Shown here: positions 11,901 to 22,117 of the stretch, one piece after another
How positions within the stretch are numbered: the first letter of the stretch is position 1
Layout of the letters: the number at the start of each line of letters is the position of its first letter
Source: Atopsyche davidsoni
Taxonomy: Eukaryota > Arthropoda > Insecta > Trichoptera > Hydrobiosidae
Assembly (NCBI GenBank): GCA_022113835.1
Contig: JAILWY010000012.1
Span: 16,182,001-16,246,000, forward strand
Direction: 5' to 3'
Length of the DNA stretch: 64,000 bases
Made by a program: the position numbers and the translations under genes
The notes under the pieces: model-generated
What the model was told of the DNA's origin: nothing
The model's database searches: none
The model's input: the letters and a program-made list of their open reading frames with translations, nothing else

Positions 11901-14900
11901 TTAGACATGCAAGACAAAGTACCTTAAGTTGACAGTCTATATGTAAATATATATATGTCTATTTATATATATGTGTATGTATATATTATATTATATGTGT
12001 GTGTGTATATTAGATAGGTTGAAATCTCTAATTGTATTCATACAATAGGTTATCTTGTTTTCAATACTTATTCCAATTGTTTCAGTCAAGCTCTGTCATA
12101 ATGTCAGCATTTAAAGTTGAATAATGTAATGGTTAGTTTCTTCAAAATGAAGCCTGTTGTAATTATGTTCAAACTTACATGCATTGGGACTCGATTCAGT
12201 TTTTTGTATAGGTCCTTTGCTCCTTTTTCTGTCATTTTTCTCAAATCAGGTGTAGAGGCAGCTCCCTGTAATAACATTTGTGTTTTACTTTCTATTAAGA
12301 AATACCAATTGTAATTGACTTAAGTACTATTTATTGTATGTATCCAACCGTCCAATAATAAATGATGCTGGATTCTCCCTCAGGGTGGTGATATGTATAA
12401 AGGACAACGTAGCAATCTGCACTGAAGAATATTCCAAGAACTGATGACACAATCTCCATTAGTCCAGTTGGAGTGACTCTCCAGATCTTAATGACTCCTG
12501 TCCCATCATCCATGAGTTGGGTTTGAGCAGCAAGCCACTTCGCGTGATGCAGTGTCTGCGCATCAAATTTTGTGGTTGCCGCTTTTGCAACACGGGCTGA
12601 AAGAAATTTTTAGTAAAAATTATGGTACCTCAAATATCATTTATATGAAGAGTTTATTAATTATTTATAAGAAAATATTTTAAGATTATAATAATTGGAA
12701 CTTCAGTATAACAATTGTTACTGTGGTGCATTAAATTGTCTTTCTATTCTTGTTGGTAGTAACTATTAGGCTATTGCATACCGTTTGCCTCAGCTTGGAC
12801 GTCGGCGTTCTTCCAAGACGTGAACAAGCTTTTGAACTCCAAGGGCACATTATCTTCGGGGACTCGAGTGACTGGAGTATAGGATGGATAGTGCTTTTTC
12901 TTCACGAATCCCCGGGCGTTTCTAATTGCTTCAGACCGCTCCTTCAGAGAAACTCTTTTGCCAACCCAAATCCATATTCCGTGCAGGCCATTATCCAGTA
13001 TGTAAACATCCTAAAAATCAAAATGAAGTCTACATTGGAAAGTATATTATATAAGGTTAAAAAAGGACAACTTCTTCCTACATAATCTGGTTTTTTTAAA
13101 TATTTCCTTTTTTGTTAACTTCAATATATTTCATATTTTCTGTTACCAGTTTTAGACATCATGGAAACAAACCTCGCAGAGGTTGTCCTCTATAAGTCAT
13201 GATTATATATAGATGTGAATACATGATACGATAATTGAATTTATATTTACATTTGAATTCAAGTCCGACTGCAACAGAGGTCCGGGCTTCATTTCTTCGA
13301 TTCTGTACTTGGTGGTCGTATGACAGCACCTGTAGAGGCGGATGAGATGCTTGGTGTCGAGCTTGCCGTGGTCGCTCATCTCTTCATCGGTGGTTTTCAC
13401 CTGGCGCTCAGTGAGGTTCAGATACTTCTGAAACAAGACTTTGCTCTCGTGTTTGAGGGTTTGCTCATAGCCGTCATTCAGGATTACCAACGGCCGCTCG
13501 TGCTGCATTTGCTTGCTGACCTTGCCCATCTTTAGAGCAATCTGAAAATATAATACAAAAAAAAATGCGTTTTGATTGTCTCTTTGTCAGTGATTTGATA
13601 AATTAATACCCTAAAGGTCGTATTAAATCCTATCATGTTTGAGAATTTCTGGCATGCGCATGTTATAATAAAAAGTAATAACAGATACTTTATATACATA
13701 CATAACTTAATTTAAAAAAATACAAGACTAAATATATATATATTTATATACTATACATATATATATATATAATATATATATATTAGTTTAGTCGAGCTCC
13801 ATCGAGCTGTTGAATAAGGCAGAATAGTAATAGTGCTTGCAAGCCTTCAATTACACCTATCATTTTTAATGACAATAATTTATACCTTGGTTCCATGTAG
13901 TTTCTCAACAACGTTGGCAGCTCTGCCGACCCAGAGGAAAATGTTGTCGGGCGTCTCGAGGATGAATATGCCACTGCTGCAGAAGTGGCGCCACGACACC
14001 CCCTCCAGCTCCGTGAGCACGGGGCACCTGCCCACTACGCGGTACAGCCGCACCTTGGAATCTCCTTTAGTTCTCAAAATCCTGAAAAGAAGAAAATAAT
14101 CACACTTCTAAATTGTGAAACCAAGTACAAATTGAAATGCCAAACAAGATATTATTTTCTATGCATATTCTACTCATTCCTTAAAAATGATACTTTTATT
14201 TTATTTCTTAATGAGATGTTGATGCATTTTTACTTCTATTATCCTTTATTGCTATTATTATCATTCATAATAAAAATCCTCACTCGTTATGTGGATATTG
14301 TTAGAGATGCAAAAATAATCAGTACAATAATTATTATAGTTTATGGTAGGTTTATCAATTGAGTAGACAATTAATATTTAATAATTTTTTAAATTTTTAA
14401 GTTTGCGATTAAACATGGGAGAGTGGGAAAAAAGGTTATTTACACTATATTAACGATAGAGAAATAATCTCAATTTGTTCTGATGTGATTGGTCATATGC
14501 AATATTTTTTTACCCATCAGGCAACAGAGCTTTAGAGTAACTACCATAGATAAAAAGTTATAACAGCACTTGCATATTTTTTTATGTTTTATGGTTAGAC
14601 AGATAATATTTAGATAATTATTACTATTACTGATTATTTTGAACTATTCTTAATCTAATCATAGTGCCTAACTTGCGGTGAAGTACAAGTCTTAGTAAAA
14701 AAGTAAACATATTATTTTGTATATAGTTGTATGTATAGTATAATTTTGATATATTTTATAGAAATACTTGTAAATAAATAAAGTAAATCTTTTACTGTAT
14801 ATTTAGCATTTTTCCTTTATATCAGTTATAAGGCAATTAGCAAGATATTCAAAAAGTTGATATTAAAATTCTATTGACAGGTGGTACTTGAGAACTGTCG

Positions 14901-17900
14901 GGTCTGCACTATATGTTATTGAAATGAACCACCGAAGTTACCTGATGCCGTCCTTAAAGTAAGACTTGAGGCGGGCGCTCTCGTATCCTTGCACCTCACG
15001 ATGCTGCACGGAGGAGCCTCCAAGGTGGGCGTCCAGCTCCACAGCCTTGTAGGCGGCGGCGCCCGTGCTGTCAGGACCGGCGCGGGCCCCGAGCCAGAAG
15101 TGAATGTGAGACTCCATCTTAGCGTTTTTGACATCTCGTTTCTGAAATATTTATTATTTCTTACTAATACTCAGATGATAAATACTTATATACTTATTTA
15201 TTTTATTATATACTAGAATATCAAAGAATATTTATGTACCCATAAAATTCTTTATGAGAAGTGACTAATTTATTTATCCTTTTAGACAATATGTACTGCT
15301 TAGATATTTATGCCAAGCTATTATTTAGTTTTATCAATATTTGGCATACTTTGCGGTGCTTACGAAAAATAATTTAAACCATAATTACAATAACACTGGG
15401 TCCTGCAGGAAGACCGTAGACTGAAGAGGCATAGATAATATAGCAGTCGCCATCGTAGAAGGTTCCATACTGAGATTTAGGCAGCAAGACTACTGATGAG
15501 TTCTGAAACAAAATTTTTAGCAAGTTACAAAGCACAATGCTAAAGAATTTTTTTATTTTCTCTTACCGAGCTGTGATCCATATTCATATATTGTGTTTAG
15601 AGAGAACATGATAATGGAGGAAGGAGAGGGAGGGGAGAAAGCCTTAACCTATTAATTTTCATGATATAATACCAATGACACTCAGAGGTCACAAATATAA
15701 AATATTTTCCTAGTTACTATTTAGCTGAAATGGTCAAACATGTAAGTCTGTAGTTAATCACATTATTTTCAAATATGTCAATTTTTTATGATTTTTATTA
15801 ATTGGACAATTTCTCACTCTTGTGCATTTTTATCATACAATACCATCAGTGTCAAAGATGGGGTCAAAGATCTCTGTTTGGATGCCACAATTCACAAAAT
15901 AGATAAATAAATTATGCAAATGAAAATAAAACTTTAATTGAATGCGTGCTATCTATTCAAATGATATAAGATCTAATTTGGTAGATTGTTACATTTCCAT
16001 AGCAAAATAAAAACAGCATATTATATATTAGTCCACTTGCCAATTCACGGTTTGAGTTATCTCTTCACCTTCCTCTGATCAGATAAGTTTATTAATGCCT
16101 TAATTTAACCGACATGGCCGATGCATGCGCATAAATTATTGATGAAAAGTTGTTAAACAACCATAACAGGCCGTGCAGTTTACGCTCGGTGTATAATTAT
16201 TGTAATGGACTTTCCTCTGAATCGGATCTAGTTCAACTTGATTTAGAATGTTTTGAAAGATATGCCACAGTGGCTGTAATGAAGGCACCCGTGGTGTTAC
16301 AGCGAGCTGCAATTACATGCTCCATGCACTCTGAAATTGCCTCCACTAAGCTCGGCTACAAATGTATGCTTTTTCATGAGGCATTAAAACAAATAGTAAG
16401 AAGATTTGGATTCGTCTGAGCGTTGAAATGCTTGTCACTGTTTGTTTAGTTCTTTTCTCATTACCACTTGGACTGCCTCTGGCAAAAGGAACAAGCGCAA
16501 ATTACACCATAGAGGAGATGACATCTCTTTTAAGAATTTTTTTACTTGTTTGACAGTGGTATTTAATTTTATTAGGTTTATACTTATTTGTATTTCCTTT
16601 ATCGATTATAGAGATATCCTTAAGATCATTAATACTAATATAATATATCAACGGTGAAAATTGTAATGTATCCACTGTTGGTTGAAAGATTACTAACATA
16701 TTGATAATGCTAATATATAGGTATGATTCTTTAATGAAACATCTGTCAAATAAAATTACTCAAATATGAGTAGAATTTTATGAAATTCTTTTTGCTAACT
16801 TTCAACCCACCAGCCTACCAAAAAAGCATGTATTGGTCTGCAAATGTAAAAATGTCTGTGAAAGCTGCCTTAAATACTTCTCAACTATTAACGATTCTGA
16901 ATTGTAATAGGTCTATAACTTAAAAACCGGAATTTGACACTAGATGCCAAAACTTTTGCATGCGCTGTAGCAAATCATTGATATACGTGTCATTTTGAAG
17001 CTCTATTCATAAGCTGTCAAAATCAGTCAACAATGTTTGATTTGCTTGTGCGCATCATATTTTTTTCAATCATGAAAAATTTTGAAATATGGCGAAAAAA
17101 ACAGCATTTGCGGAAGTTACTTTTTTGCTAAGAAAACTGCAGCGGAAAGTCATCATTTGCTCATGGGATTGTATGGCAAACATGTTCTTGCGAAAACACA
17201 GAGAGAGGTGCGAGAGGTTTCAACGCTTTATAAGTGGCGATTTTGATATCAAAGACAAAAACGGCCTGGACAGCCGAAAAAATTTGAAGATAAAGAATTG
17301 GAAGCGTTACTCGATTAAGACTCATGTCAAACACAAGAAGAGCTTGCGGAATCTTGGACCTGACTCAAGCAGCCATTTCCATATGCCTAAAAGCATTGGG
17401 ATTCATCCAGAAGCAAGGCAATTGGGTGCCATACGAGTTGAACCCGAGAGACGTGGAAAGGCCATTTTGCATGTCTGAAATGCTGCTCAAGCATCATAAA
17501 AAGAAGTCGTTTTTGCATAGAATTGTTACTGGCGACGGAAAATGAATTCATTAAGACAACTCAAAGAGCAAAAAATCGTATTTGAAGCCCGGCCAACCAG
17601 CCAAATTGACACCGAAGAATAATATTCACGCTGCCAAGATAATGGTCCGTATTTGGTGGGACCAGAAGGGAGTTGTGTATTATGATGTTTTAAAACCGGG
17701 TGAAACCATTACTGAAGAGGTGTACCTACAACATCCGATTCGTTAAAAGAGAGCATTGAAGGAAAAACGGCCAGAATGCAACACGTTAAAAACTATAAAT
17801 AGCGGATGGGAAGTTCTGCCCCACCCGCCATATAGTCCAGACTTGGCGCCTTCTGACTACCTTTTGTTTCGGTCGATGCAGACTGGACTTTCTGGAATAC

Positions 17901-18248
17901 GCTTCACTTCAGTCCAAGGCATCAAAAATTGGGTCGATTCATTCTTTGGTTCAAAACATGATCGGTTTTTTTGGGATGGCATCCACAAATTGCCAAAAAG
18001 ATGGGAAAATATTGTAACTTCCGATGGACAATACTTTGAATAACAGAATTGTACAAGGTTTTCTTAAATAAACGCTCAAATTTCCTAAAAAAATTCCAGT
18101 TTTTAAGGAATAGACCCAATACATATTTAACAATACTAATTTTGAGTGCTCTTACCTCTACTTTCCAGACATGAAAAGTGGTGTTCTCCCGTGGCACAGT
18201 CCGAAACATGGGATCAATAATCCCGTGCAGTCCATCGTCAGTCTCATC
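8915..18248 (-). CDS. Villin/gelsolin-family actin-binding protein (six gelsolin repeats), 5' end unresolved
   Basis: Villin-type proteins bind, cap, bundle or sever actin filaments under calcium control. Fourteen minus-strand exons join in phase: 18248-18156, 15502-15389, 15141-14942, 14081-13886, 13541-13251, 13010-12782, 12596-12349, 12265-12179, 11762-11669, 11326-11087, 10586-10455, 10090-9935, 9410-9304 and 9082-8915 (stop TGA 8917-8915). They encode about 784 residues. Six gelsolin-like repeats lie at roughly 20-125, 145-245, 265-370, 410-510, 525-610 and 630-735. Landmarks are [63 protein letters not shown] and [14 protein letters not shown]. After repeat 6 the tail ([13 protein letters not shown] to RQTPSLH) has no recognisable villin headpiece. 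The starting Met is not in the first exon found, so a small upstream exon is missing. Junction 12349 uses a weak donor (GTTGGA). Closest in type to insect quail/villin-like proteins. Confidence 0.9.
9481..9705 (-). repeat. SINE-derived perfect palindrome with target-site duplication
   Basis: An 83-bp arm (9544-9626) is followed immediately, with no spacer, by its exact reverse complement (9627-9709), centred on GGATCC. The left 60 bp (9481-9543) and the arm are identical to the element at 29558-29703. The flank TAAATCGATCT is repeated at 9470-9480 and 9706-9716, as expected for a retroposed insertion. The tRNA-like middle of the full element is absent. It lies in the intron between the exons ending at 9935 and starting at 9410 of the villin-like gene. 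It is probably a fold-back or twin-primed derivative of the 29.6-kb element. Confidence 0.8.
11944..12010. repeat. TA/TG-rich simple repeat
   Basis: A low-complexity tract of mixed TATATA, TATG and TGTG units sits in the villin-like gene intron 11763-12178. It has no coding potential and looks like a degenerate microsatellite. Confidence 0.7.
13731..13784. repeat. (TA)n microsatellite
   Basis: An interrupted TA dinucleotide tract lies in the intron 13542-13885 of the villin-like gene, about 100 bp from the 13886 splice donor of the minus-strand exon 14081-13886. Such tracts often vary in length between individuals. Confidence 0.75.
14082..14941 (-). other. Villin-like gene intron, 860 bp
   Basis: An AT-rich intron between the exons encoding the first and second gelsolin repeats. 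I see no gene, repeat family or structural element in it beyond poly-A/T runs. Confidence 0.75.
15503..16906 (-). other. Villin-like gene intron, part downstream of the mariner insertion
   Basis: About 1.4 kb of AT-rich intron. A plus-strand open frame of 89 codons at 16150-16419 is unusually long and less AT-rich than its surroundings, but matches no family I recognise and has no supporting splice context. It may be a fragment of an old mobile element. Nothing else is seen. Confidence 0.5.
16907..18119 (+). mobile_element. Degenerate mariner (irritans-like) DNA transposon
   Basis: Terminal inverted repeats of about 29 bp lie at about 16907-16935 and 18091-18119 (5' ATAGGTCTATAACTTAAAAA; the 3' end reverse-complements to a close match). 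Both ends are flanked by TA (16905-16906 and 18120-18121), the mariner target duplication. Total length is 1,213 bp, a little short for a mariner of about 1.3 kb. It lies in the plus orientation inside the 18156-15502 intron of the minus-strand villin-like gene. Several bases differ between the two ends, so the copy is old and immobile. Confidence 0.88.
17089..18043 (+). pseudogene. Mariner transposase pseudogene
   Basis: The remnant starts at ATG 17089 ([10 protein letters not shown]) and is split across frames by frameshifts, in-frame stops and an internal deletion. Recognisable mariner blocks include [11 protein letters not shown] and FLHRIVTGD (around 17410-17540), [10 protein letters not shown] (around 17655), LKEKRPE (around 17757), [17 protein letters not shown] (around 17810) and [13 protein letters not shown] ending at 18043. 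Mariner transposases use a D,D34D triad. The first Asp (TGD) and third Asp (APSD) are visible, but the segment between KEKRPE and WEVLPHP is much too short. The second Asp region (HDNARPH in the family) has been lost, so the protein cannot be catalytic even apart from the stops. Confidence 0.88.
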
Positions 18249-19720
18249 CTGAAAAATACAAAAACTTTTAACTCTCAACTGGCATTCTTTGAATCACTGC
18301 TGTGCAAACAATCACTGCAGGCAATTTATAAGACACGACATTAGTATTGTTACATTTTGGGGATAGATAATAACTGCGCATGGTAAGATCTCGATCAATT
18401 GAAAACAATAGATTATTTTACAAAAATAAAGCCATGGGTTTATTTTTATTAGAACAAGGCTTTCATCGACTATACCGAAATATCCCATATACTTTTTTTT
18501 ATTAAAATCAGAATTTACAACTTACAATAAAATAATTATGTATAACTGTACTAATCTATAGATTTTCACAAAAAATATGTTCTTTCATTAAAACGAGAAC
18601 CTGTGATGGGAGGCAAATTTTTTTTTTAATAATCGACTTTTTCGAAAAAAACATTCTTATTTCAGTGCTTTATTTATTAATTAATAAAGATGATAAAAAT
18701 TGACCTAATCTATAAAATAGATGGTCGGCAGTAGTTCAGTTAGAATTTACATAATGCTCGATTTTATTTACAATGGACGATAGACGCTGCACGCATTAAC
18801 TTAGTAATTACTTAATAACTATGTGATTTATTTGAATGAATAATTACTAAGCTGGGATATTCAAACAGCGGAATAATTAGATACCTTCTAAGTAGGGTGT
18901 GATTTTTTAAAAACTGTACCTACTTTTCAAGATTGAATTTTTATTAAATGTGTACTGACTAACGTAAAACGAAATTTTCTACCCAATATGAGCTTACTGT
19001 GTAGTCGTCCAAACAATTTTTTTTAAATATATCTATATCTTCGCAGTTTTAATTTAAAATGTATCCAAGTGGATAACTAAGCCGCCCACAGTAGTTATTA
19101 CCGTAACTTTGTCTTTGGCTCGTGTTATTTTTCGGTATCAGCCATGAACAATGCCACCGTTCGTTACAATCTCCGTCACTTTTCACGGCCTGCCGACTTA
19201 CAGGTGTGGTTGTCTTTTTTTCACCCGCTCAGACCGTAAAGGGTGTGGGTACTTAACGATATTTTTAAAACTGGCACCTTGCTTATAACAGCTGTAACGA
19301 ATGATCATCATCAACCATTCACAGTCATCATTACAGCTTATTTAGAGTCGTTCACCAAAGAAGATCTTAAAGCCGCTACAAATATCTCGGGTAAATCTCA
19401 CGTGAGTAGGAAAGATAGCTTCGATCATTTACGTCTGCACTGATAATTACCGTGGCGATCTTATATACACACGTGAGATTTGTCTGTTCAGATAAATTTT
19501 ATCAGATAAGTAGATAAAATTTATCGTTGCACTAGTAACGGACTTTTCGTGTGGTTATTTCTATAAAAAAAAATTGTCAACTAACAAATGCAATTTTTTT
19601 TAAAATGTACCTACATATTTGGATAAAATACGTTTCACAACAACCTCGGAAACGAATAATGCACAAGTTTGAAATATTCTTTGATTTGAAATTATCTCTC
19701 TAATAACTCTAAAAATATTT
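18249..19720. other. Non-coding DNA upstream of the first resolved villin-like exon
   Basis: This stretch should contain or lead to the 5' end of the minus-strand villin-like gene, because the exon at 18248-18156 begins in phase 0 with GAT and has no start codon. I could not identify a phase-compatible first coding exon. Only AT-rich DNA with homopolymer runs is visible. Confidence 0.5.
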
Positions 19721-19721
19721 T

Positions 19722-19826
19722 CGCGATACAAGTGGGATTTGAACCAAAGCCCACGGGCATCGCGGCGATGTGCACTTGGCCAGCTGAGCTATACAACTGC
19801 GTGAGAATGCTCATCCCTGTATCGCG
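19722..19826 (-). repeat. tRNA-like element inside a short inverted repeat
   Basis: CGCGATACAAGTGGGAT at 19722-19738 is mirrored by ATCCCTGTATCGCG at 19813-19826. Read on the minus strand, the interior has a tRNA-like A box (TAGCTCAGCTGG) followed at about the normal distance by a B box (GGTTCAAATCC), the internal promoter of RNA polymerase III genes. It does not fold into a canonical tRNA with a matched acceptor stem, so it is read as a tRNA-derived SINE head or tRNA pseudogene and not as a functional tRNA. Confidence 0.6.
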
Positions 19827-19829
19827 TTT

Positions 19830-21754
19830 TGAGGTGAATCGATTACCTACATTATTTTATACACGGAAAAGAAGCGAATTAACTTAACATTTAATAATAT
19901 TCATTGGATACGACGGATTGTATCCCGAAGTCAGACTTAATCAAAATTGATTGCAAAGCACTATTTAATACTTGAAGAATACTGCACAGTGCGGCACGAA
20001 GTGGACCGCTCTTCCTCAGACATGCATTTAGATTCCGATGCAGTTAGCTTGAGAGAATCGTGCAGCCGGCAGAGGTCTTCGTTCCGTGCAGTCATTCTGT
20101 GAACAATTGCAACAGAAGTGAAGTGAAATACCTGCCGGGCTGTACTGCTTGGGATTCGCCTGGTGAGGCGACTGCATCGAACGGGGAACACCCATTCATA
20201 AGCGGAACGGTTCAAAATAAACGACAACGGATACCGCAAGCACAACACGCTCCAGGTCATCTCATTGGGTTGGTTAAACTTGATAAGTCCAAAAAATATA
20301 TGCAAATGATGTTTAACTACTTGCAGATGTCATCGGATTAAATATTTAGGACTTTTATGAAAGTGACATTTTTCTCACATTGAGTCGAAGATAGCTTTAG
20401 AACCAAAGTTCTGTTTAAAGTTGATTTATTATATTTTCACATAAACTTAGTAATATCGTATTTCTCATGTGTATGGGGGTCTGCATTTAAACCCTTTTCG
20501 ACTTCAGAGAGCTACAATGTATGGACATATTTTAAAACAAACATACATACATACATAAAATCCACTCAAATGTCCAGCCAATATTTCTAGCATTATTAAA
20601 AATTGTTTTGAGCAGACCAAAACAAACGTACCTAAGCCTAATCAAATCCATTCAATTGGTCGAAGAGCTCGTACTCAAAACAACTCTACAATTGGTGTTA
20701 TGGGAAGATTGCAATTGAAAGAATCTACCCTACCCGCAGTCAGTAAGAAAGATTTTAAAATAGAGATAATTTACGAGCAGCGAGGACATTGTGGAAATTG
20801 AAAGGTCTTCCTCTCACGCAAAAATAAACCTGATGATATTTAACAGCACCGTTAAAAGTAGCGTCTGAAATGTCACGTCGGCTGTGGAGGACCCCAGAAC
20901 CGTTGATGATTTGATAACAATCGCTGGCCAGCATGGACGCCGCGCGGCTTCCTATTTGGGTCAGGAGCGAGAAATCATTTAGATGTGAAATAAACCATGA
21001 AATAATGCTGGGTATGATCGAATAATCGATTGATTCGAATGAACAAGATTTTTTTTAATCGATCAATTCATTGAATATAACAACGCCATAACTCAAAAAT
21101 TTGTTTTACTAAGATTGTTATCACAAAACACCGAAAAATTTAGTTCAGATCGAATATTCGATACGAATAGTTCGCCTGGTTATTTAATCGCAAACTATCA
21201 AAAACTAAGGCTCGGATAGGCGAATAAATTTTAGCAAAAATATAAGCCGTGTACAATAAATTGATAATTATCGGATATTCGATCAATAAATCTGTTGCAA
21301 AAAACGATGTTAGTAAATTGGTAATTGGCTTCCTATTGAGGTTTAAGTTAAAAATTAAACCATTTGATTAATCTGTTATGAATTCGTTTGTTTTTCAATT
21401 CGATTGGCGATATATTGTAAGTCGATCGCGCCCATCACTAGAGGGGAGTTGTACCACGGCAGATGGCGGCGCTCGACCGCGACGGCGCGCTGCCATTTAC
21501 TATTATTCATTATTTATAATTATTGCTTTGTACTCGATTATAGTCTTAACTCTAAGATGACCTCCGATGTATATGATTGTATAAAAAAACTTTACATACG
21601 GTGCATTTGAAATCAGATAACGCAGCTGTGCGCGCTGAATGAAATGCAGTCAACACATCGCCAGGAAGCCAGGACTCTTCACTCGTTGCAGCGCCAAGAA
21701 ATATTCGCAAAAAAAATACTGTAGCCTTGATCGAATACAAAAACTATGCACTGG
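19830..21754. other. Non-coding, repeat-like DNA
   Basis: No exon could be supported. Overlapping open frames on both strands at 19961-20341 are not splice-compatible with the villin-like gene and resemble no family. A tract around 21005-21290 holds several copies of CGAAT/ATTCG-type words arranged as small inverted repeats. Confidence 0.5.
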
Positions 21755-22030
21755 CGTTGAGATACTACTAACGCCGCTGGCGACCGCTGTGCTAACAATG
21801 TGGCTCTCGAGCGTTATTTAGGCGGAGGCTTTTTTGACCGCATTCTCAAAATGCACTTTTAAGTGATAAAATGATGTACCATGTATTTTGTAAAACGTTG
21901 AGATACTACTAGCGCCGCTGTTTCCAACAATGTGGCTCTCGAGCGTTATTCAAGTGGGGGCATTCTCAACAACGTTCTCAAATCGAGCTTCTGAGTGACA
22001 CAATGATATAATACTGCGTATTTTATATTT
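21755..22030. repeat. Two-copy tandem repeat, period about 141 bp
   Basis: The word CGTTGAGATACTACTA begins at 21755 and again at 21896. Both copies continue with CGCCGCTG, then CAATGTGGCTCTCGAGCGTT and later CATTCTCAA and an AATGAT block, with small indels. This is a direct duplication of a 140-bp unit that has since diverged modestly. No coding potential. Confidence 0.75.
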
Positions 22031-22077
22031 CATTATGTATTGGCATAGTGAATTGGTTTTTTTTTTTTTGTTCAAGG

Positions 22078-22117
22078 TGATGGTCACCAACCTCCTCTGA
22101 GGAAAGGCACTTAAAGA
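22078..22117. repeat. Dispersed repeat fragment, copy 1
   Basis: The block ATGGTCACCAACCTCC followed by TGAGGA-AGGCA and AAGAAGA recurs at 26231-26274 with a few differences. Two copies 4 kb apart indicate a dispersed, probably transposon-derived sequence. The family is not recognised. Confidence 0.5.

Noticed and set aside
17922..18278. Minus-strand 118-codon frame crossing the mariner end
   Set aside because: Only its 18248-18156 part is a real exon ([13 protein letters not shown]...); the rest reads antisense through the transposon.
20041..20101. Minus-strand ATG frame (MTARNEDLCRL...) as first exon of the villin-like gene
   Set aside because: The only nearby GT donors leave the wrong phase for the exon starting at 18248, producing a stop codon at the junction.
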